From: Herbaspirillum sp. AP02 | GTDB lineage: Bacteria > Pseudomonadota > Gammaproteobacteria > Burkholderiales > Burkholderiaceae_D | NCBI RefSeq assembly: GCF_015767275.1 | Contig: NZ_JADWMY010000005.1 | Span: 124,001 to 188,000, forward strand | DNA length: 64,000 nucleotides | Reading direction: 5' to 3' | Shown here: positions 1-6,889 of the stretch, piece after piece | Position numbering within the stretch: position 1 is the first letter of the stretch | Layout of the letters: each line of letters opens with the position of its first letter | Program-made: the position numbers and the translations under genes | The notes under the pieces: generated by a model | What the model saw: the letters and a program-made list of their open reading frames with translations, nothing else | Database searches by the model: none | What the model was told of the DNA's origin: nothing

Positions 1-411
1 ACCCTGCTGGACTATGGTTGCGGCTCGGGCATCTTGGCACTGGTCGCGGCCAAGATCGGTGTCCCCCAGGTGATCGGGGTGGACATCGACCCGCAGGCGC
101 TGGAAGCAGCCCACCACAATACCGAACGCAATCGCTGCAGCGCCACCTACTATCTGCCAGAACCCTTCGCCCAGGCCTACCCGGAAGGTGAAAAGTTTGA
201 CATCGTGGTCGCCAATATCCTGGCCGGCCCGCTGCAACTGATGGCCCCCATGCTGGCCGGCCGCGTCCGCGCCGGTGGTGCCCTGGTACTGTCGGGTGTG
301 CTGGACCGCCAGGCCACGGAAGTCATCGCTGCCTATGCGCCCTACATCACGCTCTCGGTGTGGGCCGAGCATGAAGGCTGGGTGGCGCTGGCAGGCCGTC
401 TGCCGGAGTAA
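1..411 (+). CDS. prmA: Ribosomal protein L11 methyltransferase PrmA, 3' part
   Basis: The gene is cut by the left edge; 136 codons of the C-terminal catalytic domain remain, in frame from base 1. PrmA trimethylates lysines and the N-terminus of ribosomal protein L11 using S-adenosylmethionine. The SAM-binding glycine motif is visible as DYGCGSGIL at the very start, followed by the acidic end of the second strand ([11 protein letters not shown]) and the NIL motif ([10 protein letters not shown]) typical of PrmA. The stop codon lies 3 bp before the next gene, so the two are probably co-transcribed, and the SD sequence of the next gene sits inside the last codons of this one. The missing part is only the N-terminal L11-recognition domain. 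Confidence 0.93.
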   Translation, partial: TLLDYGCGSGILALVAAKIGVPQVIGVDIDPQALEAAHHNTERNRCSATYYLPEPFAQAYPEGEKFDIVVANILAGPLQLMAPMLAGRVRAGGALVLSGVLDRQATEVIAAYAPYITLSVWAEHEGWVALAGRLPE

Positions 412-414
412 TCC

Positions 415-1644
415 ATGGCGTTGGCGACCCAGTGTCCGCACTGCCTGACCATCTTCAGGGTCGCCAGCGATCAGCTCAAGCTGCGCAACGGACTGGTGCG
501 CTGTGGCAGTTGCCGCGAGGTCTTCAACGGCAATGAGTTTCTGGTCGAACCCAGTATCGCCGACGGTCATTACCAGCCGGCGCCGGGTAGCAAAGCCCAG
601 GCTGGCACGCTTGACATGGCCATCGCGCCACAGCGCAGTAACGCTGGCGCCCGCCGCGATCCCCTGCCCGATGTGCACTCGCCGCTCATCGCCGTACCCG
701 CAACTCCACCTGCCCCAGAAGCGCCCCTACCGGGTCCTGCCATTGCCGCCGACACTGCCCCTGCGGCAGTCCCGCCTGCAGCGACCATTCCACTGATCGC
801 CGAACCGAAGGTATTTCGTTCGCCCGCCAGCCCCGGCTATATCCCTGATCTCGGCGCGCCACTGAAGCCGGCGCAGTCTGTGGATAACGACAAGTCGCAT
901 CAGACCGAAACCGTTGACGATGATGACCGCGACAGTGGCGCCCTGCTGCGCCGTTCGTCGGACGAGCCGGAAGACCTGGCGGCGCCTCCGGAGGTCGCAG
1001 CCGTCTTCCGGATCGAGAGCGCAGCGTCACCCGGCTCGACGGACGTCCCACCCGAGCTTGAGCCGACCCTCGAGGAGGGTGACGACCGCCCCTCGCACGA
1101 TGAACAGGAAGCGGCCGAGGAGCCCGGTTTCGTCAAGCGCGCCGAGCGCAAGGCACGCGTAGGCCATGCGACGAAGATGCTGATGATGGTGCTGGCCGGC
1201 GTAATGGTACCGGTGCTGCTGCTGCAATCGCTTTATTACTGGCGCAATCCGCTGGCCGCCTCGGTACCGGTGCTGCGCCCGATGCTCAATGGCATGTGCG
1301 TTGCCTTCCATTGCACGGTCGGGTTGCCGACCGAGATCGACCGGCTGTCACTGGAATCCAATGAACTGCAGGTGGTGCCGCCCAACCAGAACGTCTACGG
1401 CCTGACGGTCGTGATGCGCAATCGCGGCACCAGCGCGCAGGCCTGGCCGCATATCGAACTTACCCTCAACAACGACGACGAGAAGGCCGTGGTGCGGAAG
1501 GTCTTCCGTCCACGCGACTATCTCTCCGATGCCAGCCTGATCGACAACGGCCTGGCGGCCGACACCGAGCGCCAGATCAAGCTCAACTTCGAGCTCAAGG
1601 ACGCGCTGGTCTCGGGTTATCGCATCTACCTGTTCTATCCCTGA
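415..1644 (+). CDS. Zinc-ribbon, DUF3426-type membrane protein
   Basis: 409 residues. The N-terminus is an MJ0042-type zinc ribbon with CPHC at residues 7-10 and CGSC at 30-33. A long acidic, Pro/Ala-rich linker with no clear fold follows (about 45-235). One membrane segment lies near residues 255-276 (MLMMVLAGVMVPVLLLQSLY). The C-terminal domain, about 130 residues, matches the DUF3426 pattern, ending in a beta-rich part with the HIELTLNN and IKLNFELKD strands. The start is supported by GGAG 7 bases upstream, inside prmA. The likely topology is a cytoplasmic zinc ribbon with the DUF3426 domain outside. Linkage to prmA is common in Burkholderiales; the function is unknown. Confidence 0.85.
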   Translation: MALATQCPHCLTIFRVASDQLKLRNGLVRCGSCREVFNGNEFLVEPSIADGHYQPAPGSKAQAGTLDMAIAPQRSNAGARRDPLPDVHSPLIAVPATPPAPEAPLPGPAIAADTAPAAVPPAATIPLIAEPKVFRSPASPGYIPDLGAPLKPAQSVDNDKSHQTETVDDDDRDSGALLRRSSDEPEDLAAPPEVAAVFRIESAASPGSTDVPPELEPTLEEGDDRPSHDEQEAAEEPGFVKRAERKARVGHATKMLMMVLAGVMVPVLLLQSLYYWRNPLAASVPVLRPMLNGMCVAFHCTVGLPTEIDRLSLESNELQVVPPNQNVYGLTVVMRNRGTSAQAWPHIELTLNNDDEKAVVRKVFRPRDYLSDASLIDNGLAADTERQIKLNFELKDALVSGYRIYLFYP

Positions 1645-1745
1645 ACCACTCCCGTCTTCAGGGCGCCCTTGCGCCGTGAGGGCTGCCTGCGTGCCACTTT
1701 TCTTCTACAATGCGGCATCATTCACTTTTTCCGGCGGCCATCTCC

Positions 1746-2681
1746 ATGAGCTCACTGATCTGCGGTTCCCTCGCTTACGACAACATCATGCAATACGAGG
1801 GCCGCTTCGCCGAAGCGCTGCTGGCCGACCAGTTGCACAAGGTCAACGTATCCTTTCTGGTCCCGACCATGCGCCGCGAGTTCGGCGGTTGCGCCGGCAA
1901 CATCGCCTACAACCTGAAGCTGCTGGGCGGTGAGCCGATCGTGATGGCCACCGTCGGCCTGGACAGCGCGCCCTACATGGAACGCTTGGCCGCGCTGGAC
2001 ATCTCCACCGGCTGCGTGCGCCAGATCGATGATTCCTTCACCGCGCAATGCTTCATCACCACCGATGCCGACAGCAACCAGATCACTGCCTTCCACCCAG
2101 GCGCGATGACCTGGTCGCACGAGAACAAGGTGGCCGATGCCGGCCCGGTCAAGTTCGCCATCGTGGCGCCGGACGGCCGCGACGGCATGCTGCAGCATGC
2201 ACAACAGGCGGCAGAACTCAGCATCCCGCTGATCTTCGATCCGGGCCAGGGCATGCCCATGTTCGATGGCAACGACCTGAAGAACTTCATCGACCTGGCC
2301 ACCTATGTCGCCGTGAACGACTACGAAGCCGAACTGCTGACGGCCCGCACCGGACTGTCGCTGACGCAGATCGCCGAACGGACCAAGGCCCTGGTGGTCA
2401 CCCGTGGCGAACTGGGCGCGGAAATCTTCGTGGGCGGCCAGAAGTTCGACATCCCCTGCGTACCGGCCGACCGCATCGCCGACCCCACCGGCTGTGGTGA
2501 CGCCTTCCGCGCTGGCATGCTGTATGGCCTGACCGAAGGCTACGACTGGGAGACCACCGGTCGCCTGGCCAGCCTGATGGGCTCGATCAAGATCGCGTCA
2601 CAGGGTCCGCAGAACCACGCGCCGTCGCGTGCGGAGATCGAAGAGCGCTTCCACAAGGCTTTCGGTTACCGTTTCGCTTGA
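1746..2681 (+). CDS. PfkB-family carbohydrate/nucleoside kinase
   Basis: 311 residues from ATG 1746; an in-frame ATG 36 bases upstream would add 12 residues unlike the family start, while MSSLICGSLAYDN begins directly with the first beta strand. Both PfkB signatures are visible: the N-terminal glycine-rich one (GGCAGNIAYNLKLLGG, about residues 45-60) and the C-terminal anion-hole/catalytic-base motif DPTGCGDAFRAG (about 246-257, catalytic Asp in GCGD). The protein should transfer phosphate from ATP to a sugar or nucleoside hydroxyl. Homologs are usually named adenosine kinase or ribokinase-like, but the substrate cannot be fixed from sequence. A TACAAT hexamer at 1706-1711 could be its -10 element, with no good -35. 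Confidence 0.85.
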   Translation: MSSLICGSLAYDNIMQYEGRFAEALLADQLHKVNVSFLVPTMRREFGGCAGNIAYNLKLLGGEPIVMATVGLDSAPYMERLAALDISTGCVRQIDDSFTAQCFITTDADSNQITAFHPGAMTWSHENKVADAGPVKFAIVAPDGRDGMLQHAQQAAELSIPLIFDPGQGMPMFDGNDLKNFIDLATYVAVNDYEAELLTARTGLSLTQIAERTKALVVTRGELGAEIFVGGQKFDIPCVPADRIADPTGCGDAFRAGMLYGLTEGYDWETTGRLASLMGSIKIASQGPQNHAPSRAEIEERFHKAFGYRFA

Positions 2682-2740
2682 TACCGGAACCGGTGTTCCC
2701 TCTGCGCGGGCCATCCGCAAGACATACCAGGAGATCGATC

Positions 2741-3328
2741 ATGCCAGACCATTCATCCACGCTGCGCCCGGCAGGTCTTTCCCTGCGCGGCCTGATCGCC
2801 GGCGGTGTGCTGCTGGGAGCGGCGCTGGCGTCCCCACTGGCGCTGGCGGCACTCAAAGCCGGCGACAAGGCGCCCGAATTTTCGGCACCGGCCTCACTGG
2901 GTGGACAGGTCTCGACCTTCTCGCTGTCGGCGGCGCTCAAGAAGGGACCGGTGGTGCTGTACTTCTACCCGGCCGCCTTCACCTCCGGCTGCACCATCGA
3001 AGCCCACCTGTTCGCTGAAGCGGTCGACCGCTACAAGGCGCTGGGGGCGACTGTGATCGGCGTGTCCGGTGACGATATCGAGACACTCAACAAGTTCTCC
3101 GTCAGCGAATGCCGCAGCAAGTTTGCCGTGGCGGCCGACGTCGACAAGAAGATCATGAAGGCCTACGATGCGCAGTTCATGAAGGTGACCGGTTATGCCA
3201 GCCGCACTTCCTACGTGATCACGCCCGACCATGCCATCCTCTACGAATACACCGACATGAATCCGGAAAAGCATGTGGAAAACACGATGCAGGCACTGGA
3301 ACAATGGACGGCCCGACAGAAACGTTGA
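2741..3328 (+). CDS. Exported AhpC/TSA-family peroxiredoxin (thiol peroxidase)
   Basis: 195 residues. ATG 2741 is chosen because AGGAG lies 7 bases upstream. A signal peptide is seen at about 1-37: a basic start (LRPAGLSLRG), a hydrophobic core (LIAGGVLLGAALASPLALA) and a small-residue cleavage region, so the enzyme probably works in the periplasm. The peroxiredoxin fold begins at GDKAPEFSAP. The active site is the PxxxTxxC motif in YPAAFTSGCT, where the Cys reduces peroxides. A second Cys in SECRSKF may be the resolving residue. Family members of this type resemble BCP/PrxQ. The gene ends at a strong bidirectional terminator shared with yggT. Confidence 0.85.
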   Translation: MPDHSSTLRPAGLSLRGLIAGGVLLGAALASPLALAALKAGDKAPEFSAPASLGGQVSTFSLSAALKKGPVVLYFYPAAFTSGCTIEAHLFAEAVDRYKALGATVIGVSGDDIETLNKFSVSECRSKFAVAADVDKKIMKAYDAQFMKVTGYASRTSYVITPDHAILYEYTDMNPEKHVENTMQALEQWTARQKR

Positions 3329-3386
3329 ACAGGGCGATGAGGAGAGCTGCCCGCTCTTCGCTACCTCAGTGCAGCGATACCACGCA

Positions 3387-3416
3387 AAAGAGCCGGACTA
3401 GTCCGGCTCTTTTTTT
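3387..3416. terminator. Bidirectional intrinsic terminator
   Basis: The 20-bp perfect palindrome GAGCCGGACTAGTCCGGCTC (3390-3409) has A4 on the left and T7 on the right. It separates the peroxiredoxin gene (+) from yggT (-) and should stop transcription from both sides. Confidence 0.9.
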
Positions 3417-3443
3417 CGTCGGTGCAATACCAAAGAGGGAGGT

Positions 3444-3983
3444 TCAGACCGCTCCGAACAACAGGCCACTCACCACCCGCACGGCGATCTGCAGCAGGAT
3501 CAGCAGCACCAGCGGCGACAGGTCCACGCCACCCAGCGGCGGGATGATACGGCGCAGCGGACGCAGCAGCGGCTCATTGAGGGCACGTACGAAAGGCGCC
3601 AGTGGCGCATAGGGATTGACCCAGCTGAAGATGGCTTCGATGATCAGGGTGGCCATGAAGCCATAGCAGATCCATTCGAAGAAACGCTCCAGCGCGATGA
3701 GCAGGATGAGCTTGAAATCGAAATTGGTCTGCAGTCCCAGGATGGCGATGATGGACAGCAGCACGATGATGAAGGCACCCAGCAGCGACGCCCAGTCATA
3801 GGTACCGCCTGGCAGCACCCGGCGCAGGGGACGCACCAGCCAGTCCGAGAGCTGGTAGACGAACTGGCCGACCGATTGCGGCGGACGCACGCGCACCACC
3901 TGCATCCAGAAACGCAGCAGCATGACACCGGCCAGGATGCTGGCGACGGCATTGACGATCATCGTGAAAATACTATGCAGCAC
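3444..3983 (-). CDS. YggT family integral membrane protein
   Basis: 179 residues from GTG 3983, chosen because GGAG lies 6 bases upstream; an in-frame ATG 12 bases upstream would overlap that SD. The protein has two tandem YggT repeats: each has a hydrophobic helix pair and a motif of the type W(L/V)xPLRRxLPG, seen as WLVRPLRRVLPG in the first half and EPLLRPLRRIIPP in the second. About four membrane segments are visible. YggT proteins of bacteria have been linked to osmotic or ion-flux tolerance and, in relatives, to division-plane or chloroplast nucleoid organisation; the molecular role is not settled. It stands alone, bounded by a terminator downstream. Confidence 0.88.
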   Translation of the reverse strand: MLHSIFTMIVNAVASILAGVMLLRFWMQVVRVRPPQSVGQFVYQLSDWLVRPLRRVLPGGTYDWASLLGAFIIVLLSIIAILGLQTNFDFKLILLIALERFFEWICYGFMATLIIEAIFSWVNPYAPLAPFVRALNEPLLRPLRRIIPPLGGVDLSPLVLLILLQIAVRVVSGLLFGAV

Positions 3984-4143
3984 AGGGTTCTCCATCAGTG
4001 AGAGGCAGGGCACATACTAGAGTGCATGGGACGTCGGTGCAATCATCACGCCATGCGCGAGCCAGAGGCAGGCATGCACGATTCTTCATATATTGTGCCA
4101 TCCCCGGAGATTGCCAGAGCCTTGCGGCCTGCAATGCGGGTAT

Positions 4144-4184
4144 AAAAAAACCGCTGCATGGCGACGTGCCATACAGCGGCTTTT
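4144..4184 (-). terminator. Intrinsic terminator of the histone-like gene
   Basis: On the minus strand the stem GCCATGCAGCGG pairs with CCGCTGTATGGC (one mismatch) and is followed by seven T (4144-4150). It lies 35 bases past the stop codon of the H1-like gene. Confidence 0.85.
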
Positions 4185-4218
4185 CGTCTGAGGGACTCAG
4201 ACGGGACGCGCGCCGATC

Positions 4219-4989
4219 TTACGGACGGCCAGCGCCGGTCGGGAACGGCCATGCTGCGGCCGGATTCAGCACGGTCTTGGCGGCCGGTGCTGCAGCGGCC
4301 GGCTTGGCGGCTGCCTTCTTCGGAGCGGCTGCCTTCTTGGCAGCTGCCTTCGGTGCTGCTGCCTTCGGTGCTGCTGCCTTCGGAGCTGCAACCTTCTTGG
4401 CAGCTGCCTTCGGAGCGGCGACCTTCTTGACTGCTGCCTTCGGAGCGGCAACCTTCTTGGCGGCTACCTTCGGAGCTGCAACCTTCTTGGCGGCTGCCTT
4501 CGGAGCTGCGACCTTCTTGGCGGCTGCCTTCGGAGCTGCAACCTTCTTGGCGGCTGCCTTCGGAGCTGCGACCTTCTTGGCGGCTGCCTTCGGAGCTGCG
4601 ACCTTCTTGGCGGCTGCCTTCGGAGCTGCAACCTTCTTGGCGGCTGCCTTCGGAGCTGCAACCTTCTTGGCGGCTGCCTTCGGAGCGGCGACCTTCTTGA
4701 CGGCTGCCTTCGGAGCTGCGACCTTCTTGGCGGCTGCCTTCGGAGCTGCAACCTTCTTGGCCGCTGCCTTCGGAGCTGCAACCTTCTTGGCGGCTGCCTT
4801 CGGAGCTGCAACCTTCTTGGCGGCTGCCTTCGGAGCGGCTGCCTTCTTGGCTGCTGCCGGCTTGGCGGCGGCCTTCGCTACGGTCTTCTTGGCAGTAGCC
4901 GCGACGACCTTCTTGGTGGTTTCCTTAGCGGCTGCTGCCTTCTTTGCCGCCGGCTTCTTGGCCGCGGGCTTCTTTGCTGCTGTTGCCAT
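4219..4989 (-). CDS. Histone H1-like, Lys/Ala-rich DNA-binding protein
   Basis: 256 residues, almost entirely Ala, Lys, Pro and Val. The centre is fifteen tandem decapeptides of the form VAAPKAAAKK, with rare variants AAVKK and VAAKK. The N-terminal part (about 1-60) is a less regular KKPAAKK tract with ETTKKVV, and the C-terminal 19 residues (KTVLNPAAAWPFPTGAGRP) are not basic. Such AAKK/H1-like proteins, comparable to AlgP and BpH1-type proteins, bind DNA non-specifically and compact or remodel the nucleoid. The ATG has GGAG 7 bases upstream. The repeat number is likely to vary between strains by slippage. No globular domain is present, so any claim of specific regulation would be inference. 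Confidence 0.85.
   Translation of the reverse strand: MATAAKKPAAKKPAAKKAAAAKETTKKVVAATAKKTVAKAAAKPAAAKKAAAPKAAAKKVAAPKAAAKKVAAPKAAAKKVAAPKAAAKKVAAPKAAVKKVAAPKAAAKKVAAPKAAAKKVAAPKAAAKKVAAPKAAAKKVAAPKAAAKKVAAPKAAAKKVAAPKAAAKKVAAPKVAAKKVAAPKAAVKKVAAPKAAAKKVAAPKAAAPKAAAPKAAAKKAAAPKKAAAKPAAAAPAAKTVLNPAAAWPFPTGAGRP
4381..4830 (-). repeat. 15 tandem copies of a 30-bp unit inside the H1-like gene
   Basis: The plus-strand unit starts CGGAGCTGCAACCTTCTTGG and recurs every 30 bp from 4381 to 4830. Third-position changes (GCG/GCA, GGC/GGA) and a few first-position changes distinguish copies, so the array is old enough to have diverged slightly. Each copy encodes one decapeptide and keeps the reading frame. 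Confidence 0.92.
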
Positions 4990-5241
4990 TTTGTTTCTCC
5001 TTCTTCACGTGAATGGAAAAAATCAAGCTTGATATAAGCAACCCGCAAGCGACATCGCGATGACGCGGGCGGGCTATTCATCGGCACAAGCAGCCTGTCG
5101 CTTGCGCTAATGAATTCGGCACCAGCTGAACTGCTGCATCCCCTCACCTATGCAGCGCTTCAGCTATCTTGGCGACGCCCCTCCGGTAGTGCCCGCGCAA
5201 TGGCGCAGGATGAAATCGACTACGGGAGCAGGCGCGACACC

Positions 5242-5275
5242 AAAAAAAACGCCAGCGTGTTCAAACGCTAGCGTC
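5242..5275 (-). terminator. Intrinsic terminator with eight T, downstream of nrdB
   Basis: On the minus strand ACGCTAGCGT pairs with ACGCTGGCGT around a short loop and is followed by T8 (5242-5249). It is the last and strongest of three hairpins after nrdB. A weaker hairpin with a UUCG-containing loop (TGAAAAAC/GTTTTTCA) sits at 5289-5310. Confidence 0.75.
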
Positions 5276-5314
5276 GGAATCGCGTTCCTGAAAAACTTCG
5301 GCGTTTTTCAAAGG

Positions 5315-5351
5315 AAAAGCCGCCTGACCCGACAAGATGGGGTTAAGCGGC
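5315..5351 (-). terminator. Terminator-like hairpin after nrdB
   Basis: On the minus strand GCCGC...ACCC pairs with GGGT...GCGGC (5319-5351), followed by four T at 5315-5318. It is the first hairpin met by transcripts leaving nrdB, about 140 bases past the stop codon. Confidence 0.55.
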
Positions 5352-5492
5352 GATAACAGAGAAGAATGGTTCGGTCTCTGACGGTTCATTAATTTGGCGT
5401 ATGCCTTTCAGTTTCAGTGACCGGGCATCTTGCAAGCTACCCGATCACCGTTGTGCATCCTGTCTCGCGGAAGAGTACTTCGAGACTGCACG

Positions 5493-6668
5493 TCATTCCC
5501 AACTCAGCGCGCCCCCGGTTTGGTATTCGATGACTCGGGTCTCGAAGAAGTTGCGCTCCTTCTTCAGGTCGATCATCTCGCTCATCCAGGGGAACGGATT
5601 TTCTTCTTGTGCGAACAGCGGGTCCAATCCGATTTGCTGTGCGCGGCGGTTTGCGATGAATCGCAGGTAGCCCTTGAACATCGGCGCGTTCAACCCTAGC
5701 ACGCCTCGCGGCATTGTATCCTCTGCGTAACGATATTCCAACTCCACCGCGCGTAAAAACAACGATTTGATCTCGTCGCGGAACTCCGGAGTCCACAGGT
5801 GCGGGTTCTCCATCTTCACGGTGTTGATCAGATCGATGCCGAAGTTGCAGTGCATCGATTCATCACGCAGGATGTACTGGTACTGCTCGGCTGCGCCCAT
5901 CATCTTGTTCTGGCGACCCAGCGCCAGGATCTGCGTGAAGCCGACGTAGAAGAACAGACCTTCCATGATGCAGGCGAAGACGATCAGCGAGCGCAGCAGC
6001 TTCTGGTCATTCTCCATCGTGCCGGTCTTGAACTCGGGATCAGTCAGCGTATCGATGAAAGGGATCAGGAATTCGTCCTTGTCACGGATCGACGCGACCT
6101 CGTGATAGGCGTTGAAGATCTCGGCTTCATCCAGGCCCAGCGACTCCACGATGTACTGGTAGGCGTGGGTGTGGATGGCTTCCTCGAAGGCCTGGCGCAG
6201 CAGGTACTGGCGGCATTCGGGGGCGGTGATGTGGCGATAGGTGCCCAGCACGATGTTGTTGGCGGCCAGCGAGTCGGCGGTGACGAAGAAGCCCAGGTTG
6301 CGCTTGACCAGGCGACGCTCGTCCTCGGTCAGGCCATTCGGATTCTTCCACAGCTCGATGTCGCGCTGCATGTTGATCTCTTGCGGCATCCAGTGGTTGG
6401 CGCAGCCGGCCAGGTACTTGTCCCAGGCCCACTTGTACTTGAAGGGCACCAGCTGGTTGACGTCGGTGTGACCGTTGATGATGCGCTTGTCGGCGGCGTT
6501 GACGCGGCGGGTGGTATCGACCGCATCGCCACTGCCAGCCACCAGCGCCGGGTTCAGCGCGGCGTTGGACTGCTGCACATTGCCGAAGGCAGGTTGCAAC
6601 TGCGGCTGCGCCATGTTCGGAGTGCGCGGTGCCTGTGTCGGCTTGGCTTCTTCATCCCAAGAAAGCAT
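5493..6668 (-). CDS. nrdB: Ribonucleoside-diphosphate reductase class Ia, beta subunit (R2)
   Basis: 391 residues. ATG 6668 is chosen over upstream in-frame starts because GAGGAA lies 7 bases before it and MLSWDEE is a typical betaproteobacterial R2 start. R2 carries the diiron site and tyrosyl radical that drive reduction of ribonucleotides in NrdA. The first half of the metal site and the radical Tyr are seen in [10 protein letters not shown] (Glu, His at +3, Tyr at +7), and the second half in DESMHCNFG (Glu and His). The C-terminal tail, which docks into R1, ends in GGALSWE. It follows nrdA on the same strand after 221 bp and is probably expressed with it. Confidence 0.96.
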   Translation of the reverse strand: MLSWDEEAKPTQAPRTPNMAQPQLQPAFGNVQQSNAALNPALVAGSGDAVDTTRRVNAADKRIINGHTDVNQLVPFKYKWAWDKYLAGCANHWMPQEINMQRDIELWKNPNGLTEDERRLVKRNLGFFVTADSLAANNIVLGTYRHITAPECRQYLLRQAFEEAIHTHAYQYIVESLGLDEAEIFNAYHEVASIRDKDEFLIPFIDTLTDPEFKTGTMENDQKLLRSLIVFACIMEGLFFYVGFTQILALGRQNKMMGAAEQYQYILRDESMHCNFGIDLINTVKMENPHLWTPEFRDEIKSLFLRAVELEYRYAEDTMPRGVLGLNAPMFKGYLRFIANRRAQQIGLDPLFAQEENPFPWMSEMIDLKKERNFFETRVIEYQTGGALSWE

Positions 6669-6889
6669 CGGTGGTTCCTCTTTTACTTTGTCGGTAGCCG
6701 CCACCAGGTCGGTGACCTGGGCATGGCGGAGTTCCGGGTATCTATCAGGTGACAACGGCGCATCCGGTGAAGTTCACCGCGATGCGCCGACTAGGTTGGG
6801 TGGGGCTGGGGACAGTGTAGCTGCCGGCATCTCGGATGACCTTGATCATCCTCATCGGCAGGCCATCCCGCCCCCACCCGGATTGCTGC

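Larger units (their letters stand above)
4990..5492. other. Intergenic region between nrdB and the H1-like gene
   Basis: 503 bp with no convincing gene. It holds the H1-like gene SD and presumed promoter at the left end (no good -35/-10 pair seen) and three consecutive minus-strand hairpins between 5242 and 5351, described separately. The stretches 5030-5240 and 5355-5490 show no recognisable element. Confidence 0.6.

Noticed and set aside
3998-5032. An Ala/Phe-rich plus-strand open frame across the H1-like gene
   Set aside because: It reads the 30-bp repeats in the antisense frame (FLAAAFGAAT units). The opposite strand has the SD, terminator and known family.
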